Below are positions 24,363 to 33,265 of a stretch of DNA of 64,000 bases, in pieces. The stretch is taken from contig NZ_WQFE01000002.1 of the NCBI RefSeq assembly GCF_013033965.1, positions 186,001-250,000 on the forward strand, written 5' to 3'. The notes beneath the pieces were generated by a model that was not told the origin of the DNA, searched no databases, and saw only the letters and a program-made list of their open reading frames with translations. This stretch comes from Ruegeria atlantica. Lineage in GTDB: Bacteria > Pseudomonadota > Alphaproteobacteria > Rhodobacterales > Rhodobacteraceae. The position numbers and the translations under genes are program-made. Numbering within the stretch: position 1 is the first letter of the stretch; each line of letters begins with the position of its first letter.

Positions 24363-24384
24363 AATATTCCTGATATGCAATATT
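24363..24384 (+). promoter_or_regulatory. Inverted repeat upstream of the globin gene
   Basis: AATATT (24363-24368) and AATATT (24379-24384) are separated by 10 bp and form a 22-bp dyad, 30 bp before the globin ATG. A TTGAT at 24354-24358 lies just upstream and could be an Fnr-like half-site. A redox or NO-responsive operator is possible, but no family consensus is met exactly. Confidence 0.35.
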
Positions 24385-24413
24385 CAGCTAGCAAAAGCTC
24401 GGAGAAATCATCA

Positions 24414-24833
24414 ATGTCTTCTGCTTTGGAACAACTTGGCGGCGAAGAACAACTACGGGCACTAGTTGAACGATTTTATGATCGCATGGAGACCGACCCG
24501 GCGGTGCATTCCCTGCACAGGCTGCATTTTCGGGGACATGGGTTAAACCACACCAGGCAGGCTCAGTTCGAGTTTCTCAGTGGGTTTCTGGGCGGACGGG
24601 CCTACTACCGCGAACGTTTTGGCCACATGGATCTGCGTGAAATCCACGCGCATATCCCTATTCGCAAAGCCGACGCAGAGTTATGGTTGGACACGTTTGA
24701 TGCTGCATTGGCTGACTGTGACATGTCGGGCCCGGTTGTCGATAAAATGCGCGCGACGTTGCGCAGGGCCGCTCTCGTGCTCGTCAACGACGTTCCGGAC
24801 TGGCGGCTAGAGACGGATGAAGGACTTGTGTAG
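24414..24833 (+). CDS. Group II-like truncated hemoglobin
   Basis: This 139-aa globin has the short 2/2 fold. The proximal His lies in REIHAHIPI, followed by a Trp (ELWLDTF) at the G8 position characteristic of group II. FYDRMETDP near the N-terminus is the usual B-helix start. ATG 24414 is chosen because GGAG at 24401-24404 gives a good ribosome site, better than ATG 24375. Such globins bind O2/NO and often support oxidative or nitrosative stress defence. It is monocistronic, near oxygen-consuming demethylation genes. Confidence 0.85.
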   Translation: MSSALEQLGGEEQLRALVERFYDRMETDPAVHSLHRLHFRGHGLNHTRQAQFEFLSGFLGGRAYYRERFGHMDLREIHAHIPIRKADAELWLDTFDAALADCDMSGPVVDKMRATLRRAALVLVNDVPDWRLETDEGLV

Positions 24834-24861
24834 AGACAATTTGCGCATCTGGCTGTTCTGA

Positions 24862-25572
24862 TCAGAGCTGGCGCATCGCAGTGTACATTCTTGATGTCAT
24901 CCTAAACTGATCAGCTGCGATTTTGTCGCTGTCACGCTCCATAGCCAACGCCGCGTCAGCCGATCCCAGCCAGTCAACAGCGCACTGATGGTTGCCTTGA
25001 TCGCCCATCCAGGCGCTGATCGTCCCCTGAACGATTTCGGGGTGAAACTGAACACCCCATGCCCGGTTCCCGACGCGTATGGCTTGCACCGCACATCCCA
25101 CTGATCCTGCAAGAACGGTCGTGCCAGGTGGCAGATCCTGAGCGCTGACCCCGTGCCATTGAAGGACGGTGAACTGCCGGGGCTGGGCGGCAAATAGGGC
25201 ATCCTGATACGCGCTGTCAGTCAGCGCGACAGGTAGCACGCCGATTTCGGGGGTCTGCATGCGCTGGCAAGTGCCGCCCAGTGCATCAACAAGCAATTGA
25301 TGTCCAAGACAGATACCGAAATACGGTCGATTGAGATCACGCACCCATGTCCTGATGGCCTGCTTTTCAAGAGTTAGCCACGGGTAGGTATTCATCTCCC
25401 AGACATCCATTGGACCACCCATCACCAGCAAAAGATCAAAATTGTCCAATTGTGGAATGGGTTGCCCTTTGTAGAGATGTACGATCTGCATATCATCCTG
25501 GTGATTGGCGATGTGGTCGCAAAATGCGCCGGGACCTTCACCTTGGGTATGTTGAAAAACCAGAACGTTCAT
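24862..25572 (-). CDS. Class I glutamine amidotransferase-like protein
   Basis: This 236-aa GATase1 domain has the nucleophile elbow GICLGHQLL and the catalytic HPE (VQFHPEIVQG). It is of the GMP-synthase-like stand-alone type. It lies 77 bp downstream of gmaS on the same strand. Members of this group hydrolyse glutamine or gamma-glutamyl amides, so acting on a gamma-glutamyl compound in the methylamine pathway is plausible but not proven. Confidence 0.85.
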   Translation of the reverse strand: MNVLVFQHTQGEGPGAFCDHIANHQDDMQIVHLYKGQPIPQLDNFDLLLVMGGPMDVWEMNTYPWLTLEKQAIRTWVRDLNRPYFGICLGHQLLVDALGGTCQRMQTPEIGVLPVALTDSAYQDALFAAQPRQFTVLQWHGVSAQDLPPGTTVLAGSVGCAVQAIRVGNRAWGVQFHPEIVQGTISAWMGDQGNHQCAVDWLGSADAALAMERDSDKIAADQFRMTSRMYTAMRQL

Positions 25573-25648
25573 GGCGTGCCTCTTGGGGCTTGAAGAAACA
25601 GGGCCGCAGCTTGTGCCACGGCCCAGAGACGCAATCCTGTAATCCGGC

Positions 25649-26977
25649 CTAGATGTCCAATGTGTTGTCTTTTTCCCAGCGCGAGAAATGAGAGACGAAA
25701 GAGTTCCACTCCTGATGTTTCATCTTGAGGAACGCGGATGAGAACTCGGCACCCATCATGGCCTTCAACTCCTTGTCCTTGTCGTATTCACGCAGGGCAT
25801 CAAGCATGTTCAAAGGCAGCTTCGGTGCGCCGCGTACCTTGTGGCCTTCTGCGTACATGTCGATGTCCCAGCGCTTGCCAGGATCCGCCTTGGACCGGAT
25901 ACCGGACAGACCTGCCGCTATGATGACGGCTTGCAGCAGATAGGGGTTGGTGGCACCGTCTGGCAGGCGCAGCTCAAACCGGCCGGGGCCGGGGACGCGC
26001 ACCATATGCGTCCGGTTGTTACCGGTCCAGGTCACGGTATTGGGCGCCCATGTTGCGCCTGACATGGTTCGCGGCGCGTTGATACGTTTATAGCTGTTCA
26101 CTGTAGGGTTGGTGATCGCTGCCAGCGCTGAGGCGTGTTTCATGATGCCGCCCAGGAAGTGTTTTCCGCGTTCGCCCAGACCGACCTCTCCGGTGGGGCC
26201 TTCGCCTTCACCAGCAAATACGTTGGTTTTTGCATCCGTGCCCGGCGCATCCCAGACCGAGATATGCGCATGACAGCCATTGCCGGTCAGTCCTTCGACT
26301 GGTTTCGGCATGAAGGTCGCCCGAAGCCCGTGTTTTTCGGCCACGGATTTGGTCATGAACTTGAAGAACGAGTGCTTGTCTGCCGTGCGCAGAACGTCGT
26401 CAAATTCCCAGTTCATCTCGAACTGGCCATTGGCGTCCTCGTGATCGTTTTGATACGGCCCCCAGCCCAGTTCCAGCATATAGTCGCAGATCTCGCGTAC
26501 CACGTCATAGCGACGCATAACCGCCTGCTGATCGTAACAGGGCTTTTCGGCTGTATCGAACGGGTCGCTGATCTGCTCTCCGTCTGGGGTCAGCAAAAAG
26601 AACTCGGCCTCGATGCCGGTTTTGACATGCAGACCTTCGGCGGCGGCCTCGTCGATCAGGCGGCGCAACACGTTGCGCGGCGCTTGCGCCACATCCTGGC
26701 CTTCCATCACGCAGTTGCCAGCGACCCAGGCCACTTCGGGCTTCCAGGGCAATTGAATGACCGAGGACGGATCAGGTACCGCCAACATGTCTGGATGTGC
26801 CGGTGTCATATCGAGCCAGGTTGCAAAGCCGGCAAAGCCAGCGCCATCTTCCTGCATCTCCGCAATTGCCTGTGCGGGCACCAGTTTGGCCCGCTGTCCG
26901 CCGAACAGGTCGGTGAACGAGATCATGAAGTATTTGACGCCTTTTTCTTTTGCGAAAGCTGCGAGATCTGTCGTCAC
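25649..26977 (-). CDS. gmaS: Gamma-glutamylmethylamide synthetase (glutamine synthetase family)
   Basis: This 442-aa protein of the glutamine synthetase fold has the catalytic EAEFFLL segment, the GNGCHAHISVW motif and the R-rich NRTHMVRVPGPGRFELR region. GmaS ligates methylamine to glutamate using ATP, the first step of the N-methylglutamate pathway. Type III-like length and the mgsABC neighbours support GmaS rather than an ammonia-assimilating GlnA. A strong terminator-like hairpin separates it from mgsC, so it may have its own promoter or be attenuated. Confidence 0.88.
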   Translation of the reverse strand: MTTDLAAFAKEKGVKYFMISFTDLFGGQRAKLVPAQAIAEMQEDGAGFAGFATWLDMTPAHPDMLAVPDPSSVIQLPWKPEVAWVAGNCVMEGQDVAQAPRNVLRRLIDEAAAEGLHVKTGIEAEFFLLTPDGEQISDPFDTAEKPCYDQQAVMRRYDVVREICDYMLELGWGPYQNDHEDANGQFEMNWEFDDVLRTADKHSFFKFMTKSVAEKHGLRATFMPKPVEGLTGNGCHAHISVWDAPGTDAKTNVFAGEGEGPTGEVGLGERGKHFLGGIMKHASALAAITNPTVNSYKRINAPRTMSGATWAPNTVTWTGNNRTHMVRVPGPGRFELRLPDGATNPYLLQAVIIAAGLSGIRSKADPGKRWDIDMYAEGHKVRGAPKLPLNMLDALREYDKDKELKAMMGAEFSSAFLKMKHQEWNSFVSHFSRWEKDNTLDI

Positions 26978-27018
26978 GATTGCTTTCCTTTCCCTGTTGA
27001 ATTTTAGTTTTTCAAAGC

Positions 27019-27047
27019 AAAAACGCGGCCCCCTTCAGGGAGCCGCG
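27019..27047 (-). terminator. Intrinsic terminator between mgsC and gmaS
   Basis: On the minus strand, CGCGGC-T-CCCT pairs with AGGG-G-GCCGCG (27047-27024), giving a 6-bp plus 4-bp stem with one mismatch and a 2-nt loop. It is followed directly by five T residues (27023-27019). The element is 30-odd bases before the gmaS start, so mgsABC transcripts probably end or are attenuated here. Confidence 0.75.
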
Positions 27048-27057
27048 CAGCATCGTT

Positions 27058-28395
27058 TCAGAACCCGTCCTTGCCCGGGTACCAACTGGTTCCCGCCAGC
27101 GGCACCCGCGCCATGGCGGCGGCCTCCATTGTCAGGGCGCACAAGTCCTCGGGCTCGAGGTTGTGCAGATGGTTGTGACCACAGGCGCGGGCGATGGTCT
27201 GCGCCTCAAGTGTCATAACTTTCAGATAGTTACGCAGCCTGCGGCCCGCATCGACCGGGTCCAGACGTGCGGCCAGATCAGGGTCTTGCGTGGTGATACC
27301 AGCCGGGTCTTGGCCTTCATGCCAGTCGTCATAGGCGCCGGTGGTTGTACCCAGCTTTTGATATTCAGATTCCCATTTCGGGTCGTTATCGCCCAGCGCC
27401 ACCAGTGCGGCCGTGCCGATGGCGACCGCATCTGCACCCAGCGCCAGCGCTTTGGCAACATCGGCCCCTGTGCGGATACCGCCCGAGATGACCAGTTGGA
27501 CCTCGCGGTGCACGCCCAGATCCTGCAGCGCTTGCACGGCCGGGCGAATGCAAGACAGCGTTGGAAGTCCGACATGTTCGATGAACACGTCCTGCGTGGC
27601 CGCCGTGCCACCTTGCATACCATCCATGACGACAACGTCGGCTCCGGCTTTCACGGCCAATGCAGTGTCATAGTAGGGGCGGGTTGCGCCAACTTTCACA
27701 TAGATCGGCACCTGCCAATCCGTGATCTCACGCAGTTCGAGGATCTTGATCTCCAGATCGTCCGGGCCGGTCCAATCCGGATGGCGACAGGCCGAACGCT
27801 GGTCGATCCCCTTGGGCAGCGTGCGCATCTCGGCCACCCGGTCACTGATCTTTTGGCCCAGCAGCATACCGCCGCCGCCGGGTTTCGCACCCTGGCCAAC
27901 CACGATCTCGATCGCGTCCGCTTTGCGCAGGTCATTGGGGTTCATACCATAGCGCGAAGGCAGGTATTGATAGACCAGCTTGGTTGAATGACCGCGTTCC
28001 TCGGGCGTCATGCCGCCATCACCGGTGGTGGTAGACGTGCCCGCCGCAGATGCGCCACGGCCCAAGGCTTCTTTTGCCGGGCCGGACAAGGCACCAAAGC
28101 TCATGCCCGCAATGGTGATCGGGATATCCAGCTCAATCGGCTTTTTGGCAAAGCGCGTGCCCAGTGTGACCGAGGTATCGCAGCGTTCGCGATAGCCCTC
28201 CAGCGGATAGCGTGACACCGACGCTCCCAGAAACAGCAGGTCGTCAAAGTGCGGAACCTTCCGTTTGGCACCACCGCCACGAATATCATAGATGCCGGTC
28301 GCAGCGGCGCGACGGATCTCTGCGTTGATCGGGTTGGAAAACGTCGCCGACTGAATCGGCAGGGTGCGGGGGATCTGATCGTCCATATCTTTCAT
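27058..28395 (-). CDS. mgsC: N-methylglutamate synthase, FMN/glutamate-synthase-like subunit
   Basis: This 445-aa protein resembles the FMN-binding synthase core of glutamate synthase (GlxD type). It contains AGMSFGALSGPAKEALGRGA, GGGMLLGQKISDRVAEMR and AGADVVVMDGMQGGTAATQD. It transfers a glutamyl group to methylamine-derived substrate to give N-methylglutamate. An 84-residue N-terminal extension to 28647 is rejected: it overlaps mgsB and is arginine-rich noise, whereas GAGGAAG precedes ATG 28395. It follows mgsB by 11 bp. Confidence 0.88.
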   Translation of the reverse strand: MKDMDDQIPRTLPIQSATFSNPINAEIRRAAATGIYDIRGGGAKRKVPHFDDLLFLGASVSRYPLEGYRERCDTSVTLGTRFAKKPIELDIPITIAGMSFGALSGPAKEALGRGASAAGTSTTTGDGGMTPEERGHSTKLVYQYLPSRYGMNPNDLRKADAIEIVVGQGAKPGGGGMLLGQKISDRVAEMRTLPKGIDQRSACRHPDWTGPDDLEIKILELREITDWQVPIYVKVGATRPYYDTALAVKAGADVVVMDGMQGGTAATQDVFIEHVGLPTLSCIRPAVQALQDLGVHREVQLVISGGIRTGADVAKALALGADAVAIGTAALVALGDNDPKWESEYQKLGTTTGAYDDWHEGQDPAGITTQDPDLAARLDPVDAGRRLRNYLKVMTLEAQTIARACGHNHLHNLEPEDLCALTMEAAAMARVPLAGTSWYPGKDGF

Positions 28396-28406
28396 ACCCT
28401 TCTTCC

Positions 28407-29090
28407 TCAGTAAGCGGCGGAATTGTCGATGTCGAAATTGTAGAGCTGACGGGCCGAGCCATAGCGTTTGAACTCTTCCGGCTTGGCGTCGCTGCCCGCA
28501 CGATCCAGCAAGTCTTTCAGGATATTCAGATGCTCGGGGCGCATTTCCTTCTCGATGCAATCGGCGCCGAGGCTTTTGACCGAACCACGCACGAATAGCC
28601 GTGCCTCGTAGAGTGAATCCCCAAGCGCATCGCCTGCGTCTCCGCAAACCACCAGATTTCCTGCTTGCGCCATGAAGGCGGACATGTGGCCGATATTGCC
28701 ATGCACCACGATGTCGATGCCTTTCATCGAGATGCCGCAGCGCGAGCTTGCATTGCCTTTGATCACAAGCAACCCGCCGTGGCCCGTGGCCCCGGCGTAC
28801 TGGCTGGCGTCGCCGTCAACAATGACCTGACCGGACATCATATTCTCGGCCACGCCCGGACCAACTGAGCCTTCGACCTTGATGGTCGCCTGCTGGTTCA
28901 TCCCGGCACAATAGTACCCGGTCGAGCCCTTGACCGTCACCTCAATGGGTGCGTCCAGCCCGACGGCAATCGCATGACTGCCCTTGGGGTTCACGATTTC
29001 CCAGCTTGTTTGATTGGTCTCAGCGTTTTGCGCCTGCAGGGACGAGTTCAATCCGCGCAGCCCGTCTGCCTCTAGATCATAGGTCTGCAT
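28407..29090 (-). CDS. mgsB: N-methylglutamate synthase, GXGXG-domain subunit
   Basis: This 227-aa protein is like the C-terminal GXGXG beta-helix domain of glutamate synthase. It shows repeated strands such as DASQYAGATGHGGLLVIKGN, GIDIVVHGNIGHMSAFM and NLVVCGDAGDALGDSLYEAR. It corresponds to GlxC and is the middle subunit of the three. It lies 1 bp after the mgsA stop and 11 bp before mgsC, so expression is tightly coupled. Confidence 0.88.
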   Translation of the reverse strand: MQTYDLEADGLRGLNSSLQAQNAETNQTSWEIVNPKGSHAIAVGLDAPIEVTVKGSTGYYCAGMNQQATIKVEGSVGPGVAENMMSGQVIVDGDASQYAGATGHGGLLVIKGNASSRCGISMKGIDIVVHGNIGHMSAFMAQAGNLVVCGDAGDALGDSLYEARLFVRGSVKSLGADCIEKEMRPEHLNILKDLLDRAGSDAKPEEFKRYGSARQLYNFDIDNSAAY

Positions 29091-29091
29091 A

Positions 29092-30021
29092 TCAGGCGGC
29101 CTTTTCGTGTGTTGTTGGGCTGTTGGTGTGCGACCAGAAATAAACAGTGGAAGGCTCAGGCTCCCAAACCCGGGCGTCTTCGATTCCGGGCAGGTTCACA
29201 AGGGCGCGGTATTCGCTGCCAAAGGCCACATATTGATCTGTTTCCGCCATCACCGCGGGTTTGCAGGCAATCGGGTCGCGCACGACGCCAAAGCCGTCTT
29301 TTGTGCCCACAACAAAAGTAAAAAATCCGTCCAGATCATCGATGCTGGTTTCCAGAGCTTCCCCCAAAGTGGCTCCGTTCATCATTTTCCAAGTGAGGTA
29401 TGCAGCACCAACTTCGGTGTCGTTCTCGGTTTGGATAACCACACCCTCGCGGCGCAGCTTTCGGCGCAACGAGTTGTGGTTGGACAGCGACCCATTATGG
29501 ACCAGACATTGATCGGATCCCGTATTGAAAGGGTGCGCGCCCATAGTCGTCACCGCAGATTCCGTGGCCATTCGGGTGTGACCAATGCCGTGGGTCCCGC
29601 TCATGCCGCTCAGGTTGAAGCGGTCCGCAACATCCTTGGGCAGGCCAACTTCCTTATAGATTTCGAGGCTGTCACCCCGGCTCATGATCCGAACCGAGGG
29701 GCGGATTTCGGCCAGTGCTGTGCGCGCGGCTTCGAACTGACCGGCGGGAACTTCCAGAACAGTATGTGTATCGTTGTCCGTCTGACCAACCATCGCACCT
29801 AGGCTTTTGCCCAGCTCATCGGCCAAGCCGACAAAGTCGGTTTCGGGGGTGGGGGACTGAACCGTTATCTTGGTTTTCCCGTCCCTTTCCGCGCCGTAGA
29901 TCGCAATACCGGCACTGTCGGGGCCACGATCTGTCATCGTGATCAGCATGTCTGTCAGCATATTGCCCAGTTGGGGCGCAAGAGACTGGTCTTTGAGGAA
30001 TAATCCAACAATTCCGCACAT
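29092..30021 (-). CDS. mgsA: N-methylglutamate synthase, class II glutamine amidotransferase subunit
   Basis: This 309-aa Ntn-hydrolase begins MCGIVGLF; Cys2 is the nucleophile after removal of Met1, as in PurF/GltB amidotransferase domains. GIGHTRMATES and the late NGSLSNH motif are the conserved glutamine-site segments. It is GlxB-like and first gene of mgsABC. It starts 150 bp after the small gene downstream of amt, with a large hairpin between them. Confidence 0.9.
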   Translation of the reverse strand: MCGIVGLFLKDQSLAPQLGNMLTDMLITMTDRGPDSAGIAIYGAERDGKTKITVQSPTPETDFVGLADELGKSLGAMVGQTDNDTHTVLEVPAGQFEAARTALAEIRPSVRIMSRGDSLEIYKEVGLPKDVADRFNLSGMSGTHGIGHTRMATESAVTTMGAHPFNTGSDQCLVHNGSLSNHNSLRRKLRREGVVIQTENDTEVGAAYLTWKMMNGATLGEALETSIDDLDGFFTFVVGTKDGFGVVRDPIACKPAVMAETDQYVAFGSEYRALVNLPGIEDARVWEPEPSTVYFWSHTNSPTTHEKAA

Positions 30022-30116
30022 GGCTGGCAGATCTCCTTGTGTGTTTCGTTATGATTCGACGGTACCAACAAATTCGCAGGACATCAATAATCATAGGAAA
30101 GTTTTTTTCCTAAGAG

Positions 30117-30151
30117 GCAATGGGCGAGACCTCTGGTTTCTCGCCCATTGC
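30117..30151. terminator. 13-bp perfect inverted repeat between amt cluster and mgsA
   Basis: GCAATGGGCGAGA (30117-30129) pairs perfectly with 30139-30151 around a 9-nt loop. There is no clean T-run directly after the stem on the minus strand; a T-run (TTCTTTTT) follows on the plus strand. A second palindromic stretch (GGAAA...TTTCC, 30096-30110) is adjacent. It may end amt transcription or act in mRNA stability/attenuation before mgsA. Confidence 0.55.
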
Positions 30152-30171
30152 AGGTTCTTTTTGAAGCTGAG

Positions 30172-30387
30172 TCAGTATCGCTCTAACTGGGCTTTCACTT
30201 TTTCTTCGTCACCAGTGTGGCGTGCCTTTTCCAGGTGTTCGCCTTCGCGGACAAACTGAATGCGATGCCAGCCAATCCAGAACACGACGCCGACAATGAC
30301 CATTAGAACTTCGTAGCCCTGGAAGGGGTAGATCGGTCCAACCTCAGCAAGATCGACAGCCCAGCTTGTGTATCCATTTGTAGACAT
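30172..30387 (-). CDS. Small single-span membrane protein linked to Amt
   Basis: This 71-aa product has one hydrophobic helix (YEVLMVIVGVVFWIGWHRIQ) and a charged, helical C-terminus (EGEHLEKARHTGDEEKVKAQ). It begins 11 bp after the amt stop on the same strand. The usual amt partner GlnK is absent, so this could be an accessory or regulatory subunit of the transporter. No family was recognised with certainty. Confidence 0.75.
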   Translation of the reverse strand: MSTNGYTSWAVDLAEVGPIYPFQGYEVLMVIVGVVFWIGWHRIQFVREGEHLEKARHTGDEEKVKAQLERY

Positions 30388-30398
30388 GTCTCTCTCCT

Positions 30399-31775
30399 TT
30401 ACTTGGCAGCCGCGCCTGCACGGGCGGCCAGTTCCTGTTTGTCAGCTTCGATGATTGCGGCCTTTGCGTCCTCGTAGGCGTGATGCTCGGCATAATCGAG
30501 GCCTTGCAGTTCAACCTCTTCCGGGATGCGCAGCACGCCCATGGAAGATTGAATCTTGGCCAGAGCCCATCCAGGCAGGAAGCCCAGAACAAAGAACATG
30601 ATGACCGCGCCGGTGATCTGCCCGATCGGGTTGATCGTTGCATAACCTTCGTAAGGCGATGACGGGACACCCCACAGGACAAACCCTGAGATCACCAGAC
30701 CAACGAACCCGGCGTAACCGTGCACCGCAACGGCACCCACCGCGTCATCCAGCTTGAACCGGCGTTCGACCCAATAGTGCAGCTTGTACACGATGACGAC
30801 ACCGATGGCGGCAATGATCATCGCCTGGATTGGGTGATACAGATCGTTACCGGCCGAGGCGGTGATGATTCCGGCAAGCCCGCCCGAGAATGTCCAGAAC
30901 GCATCACCTTTCGAGATCACATATGCTGCCATCAGACCGCCAGACAGCGACATGAGGAAGTTGAAGGTGATCGCCGACAGGGTCGTCGGAGCCAGATAGA
31001 TGTTGGTTGCTGTCCAGGTTACGCCGGTGATTTGGCCGTCAATCGCCTCGGGCGAAATGGCAGGAACGTTGCAAGCGGCATAGAAGCCCCAGAACCCGGT
31101 ATAGATCAGAAAGATTCCGATCGTCAGCAGCCATGGATTGTGCGGCGGGATGTCCCGCGGCGTGCCGTCCTTGGCGAATTTGCCGAGGCGCGGCCCCAGA
31201 ACCATAATCACGCCAAGCGCGTAGCCCCCGGCAATGGCATGGATAACCCCAGAGGCGTAAGCATCATGGTAGCCTAGGATTCGCACCATCCAGCCGCCAT
31301 AGTGCCAGCCCCAGGCGGCGTCGATGATCCACCAGACCGATCCGATCATGACCGCATGCACCCAAAGGGCCGAAGATCTGATCCGTTCGATCACAGACCC
31401 GGAAACGATTGATGCTGCAGTCCAAGAGAACAGCAGGAATGCGGCCCAGAAAACCCCTGTGATTCTATCGCCAAGGTTGGTCGCCATCGTGTCGGCCCAG
31501 GGTAGGTTTGCTGCACCCGCTTCTGTGTCGAGCCCACCCCAGAACGGAAAGTTTGGAAAAGCCCAGTAGATCCACCATCCGAAGAAGAAGAATGTGACCG
31601 TCACAAGCGGGATGATCATGATGTTTTTCATCAATGTGTGCATATGGTTACGGGCTCGGCTGGCGCCGACCTCGTACATGCAAAAGCCCACATGGATGAG
31701 GAACATGAAAACGACCGTTACCCAGTAATAAAACTCGGTAAAGACCGTCGTAAGTGCGTTTAGATTACCATCCAC
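30399..31775 (-). CDS. amt: Ammonium/methylammonium transporter (Amt family)
   Basis: This 458-aa protein has about eleven membrane helices. The conserved pore residues are visible in YHDAYASGVIHAIAGGYALG (first pore His) and GAVAVHGYAGFVG (second pore His). Position upstream of mgsABC and gmaS suggests it takes up ammonium or methylamine, or recaptures ammonia released by the pathway. It diverges from dmmD across 338 bp. Substrate choice cannot be read from the sequence. Confidence 0.9.
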   Translation of the reverse strand: MDGNLNALTTVFTEFYYWVTVVFMFLIHVGFCMYEVGASRARNHMHTLMKNIMIIPLVTVTFFFFGWWIYWAFPNFPFWGGLDTEAGAANLPWADTMATNLGDRITGVFWAAFLLFSWTAASIVSGSVIERIRSSALWVHAVMIGSVWWIIDAAWGWHYGGWMVRILGYHDAYASGVIHAIAGGYALGVIMVLGPRLGKFAKDGTPRDIPPHNPWLLTIGIFLIYTGFWGFYAACNVPAISPEAIDGQITGVTWTATNIYLAPTTLSAITFNFLMSLSGGLMAAYVISKGDAFWTFSGGLAGIITASAGNDLYHPIQAMIIAAIGVVIVYKLHYWVERRFKLDDAVGAVAVHGYAGFVGLVISGFVLWGVPSSPYEGYATINPIGQITGAVIMFFVLGFLPGWALAKIQSSMGVLRIPEEVELQGLDYAEHHAYEDAKAAIIEADKQELAARAGAAAK

Positions 31776-32113
31776 TTCGTAGTCTCCCTGTTGTTGCAGC
31801 AGGAGGTCTCTCTCCGGAGTTTTCCTGCTGGGAAATTTTATCTACTCAGGGGACAATTTCATTGACGACCTGTCAATAGATATGTGGGGCAAACATCTTT
31901 TACATGGGCGTCGCGACCGTGCCTTGATGAGAGATTTCACTATTCAAGGTACTGATAATAAAAAGTTTTATAGGAAATCTTTGGATGTTCCAGGGTGCAA
32001 AAAACGCAGGCTAATATTCCCAACAGGAAAAAATTCTGCACACAGGTGTTGATTTTGAACCCGACATCGGCCTCAATATGGGCAACAAAAGCAATCAACG
32101 GGAGACTTGAACC
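31776..32113. promoter_or_regulatory. Divergent promoter region between amt and dmmD
   Basis: This 338-bp non-coding region must hold promoters for amt (leftward) and dmmD (rightward). It is AT-rich between about 31840 and 32000. A purine-rich ribosome site (GGGAG, 32100-32104) precedes dmmD. No convincing sigma-54 -24/-12 element was found by eye, though nitrogen control would be expected. Confidence 0.45.
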
Positions 32114-33259
32114 ATGGCCATTCTTTGGAGGACGTCAGCCCTTGCGCAGCGCCATGCCGAGATCGGCGGCGAACTTGAGGACTGGAACGGAATGGGGACC
32201 GCCTGGTTCTATGACCACAGTCCTGAACGCGCCAAAGCGGACTATGAAGCGATCCGTACCAAAGCGGGTCTTATGGATGTATCGGGTCTGAAAAAGGTTC
32301 ACGTGGTTGGCGAAGATGCCGCCTATGTCATTGACCGCGTCACCACGCGGAACGTGGAAAAGATCATGCCGGGCCGGTCGACCTATGCTTCGATCCTGAA
32401 TGCCGAAGGCAAGTTTGTTGATGACTGCATCATTTATCGCTTATCGGTGAACACATGGCTTGTCGTGCATGGCACGGGGACAGGCATGGAGCAGCTGACA
32501 TCGGTTGCGGCGGGCAAGAACTGCGCGGTCATATTTGACGACGACATGCACGACATGTCGCTGCAGGGACCGGTGGCCGTTGATTTTCTGGCCAAGCACA
32601 TTCCCGGAATTCGAGACCTGGCTTATTTTGGGATTATGCAGACCAAGCTCTATGGTTGCCCGGTAATGATCTCGCGGACCGGTTATACCGGTGAACGTGG
32701 GTACGAAATTTTCTGCCAGGCCAAGCACGCTGTGCACCTTTGGGACAACATTCTGGCTGAGGGTAAAGACATGGGTATCGTCCCGGTTCAGTTCTCGACG
32801 CTCGATCTGCTGCGTACCGAAAGCTACCTGCTGTTTTACCCCGGTGATAACTCTGAAACCTATCCGTTCGACGATGAAACCTGTGGTGATACGCTGTGGG
32901 AGTTGGGTCTGGAATTCACCGTCTCACCTGGAAAAACCGGGTTCATCGGGGCCGAGAACCACTATGCCTCTCAAGGCAAGGAAAGGTTCAAGATCTATGG
33001 TGTTAAACTCGACGGCACGACCCCCGCGGACGAGGGCGCTGACCTCCTGCAGAACGGTGAAAAAGTCGGTGTTGTCACCTTCGGCATGTACTCCGAGATC
33101 AACGGACACAACGTTGGCATTGCGCGGATGCCGGTTGCCTGCGCGTCACCCGGAACCAATCTGACGGTCCGCAACGGCGATGGGACAGAAATAGCGGCGA
33201 CCGCGGAAGAGATGCCGTTCTACGATCAGGACAAATCGATCAGAACCGCAAAGGGCTGA
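32114..33259 (+). CDS. dmmD: GcvT-family protein DmmD (THF-dependent aminomethyltransferase-like)
   Basis: This 381-aa protein of the glycine-cleavage T-protein family has the fold motif ISRTGYTGERGYEIFC and ends with a T-protein C-terminal barrel. In Ruegeria, dmmD precedes dmmABC and is needed for growth on methylated amines though not for enzyme activity itself. A role in moving formaldehyde onto tetrahydrofolate is inferred. The alternative reading as DMSP demethylase (DmdA, same superfamily) is less likely because dmmABC follow directly. A terminator-like hairpin lies after its stop. Confidence 0.82.
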   Translation: MAILWRTSALAQRHAEIGGELEDWNGMGTAWFYDHSPERAKADYEAIRTKAGLMDVSGLKKVHVVGEDAAYVIDRVTTRNVEKIMPGRSTYASILNAEGKFVDDCIIYRLSVNTWLVVHGTGTGMEQLTSVAAGKNCAVIFDDDMHDMSLQGPVAVDFLAKHIPGIRDLAYFGIMQTKLYGCPVMISRTGYTGERGYEIFCQAKHAVHLWDNILAEGKDMGIVPVQFSTLDLLRTESYLLFYPGDNSETYPFDDETCGDTLWELGLEFTVSPGKTGFIGAENHYASQGKERFKIYGVKLDGTTPADEGADLLQNGEKVGVVTFGMYSEINGHNVGIARMPVACASPGTNLTVRNGDGTEIAATAEEMPFYDQDKSIRTAKG

Positions 33260-33265
33260 GTTTCA

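Noticed and set aside
28396..28647. 84-residue N-terminal extension of MgsC
   Set aside because: It overlaps mgsB, is arginine-rich and unlike glutamate synthase, and a good ribosome site precedes ATG 28395.
32114..33259. Annotation as DMSP demethylase DmdA
   Set aside because: Same GcvT superfamily, but the gene directly precedes dmmABC as DmmD does; no DMSP genes are nearby.
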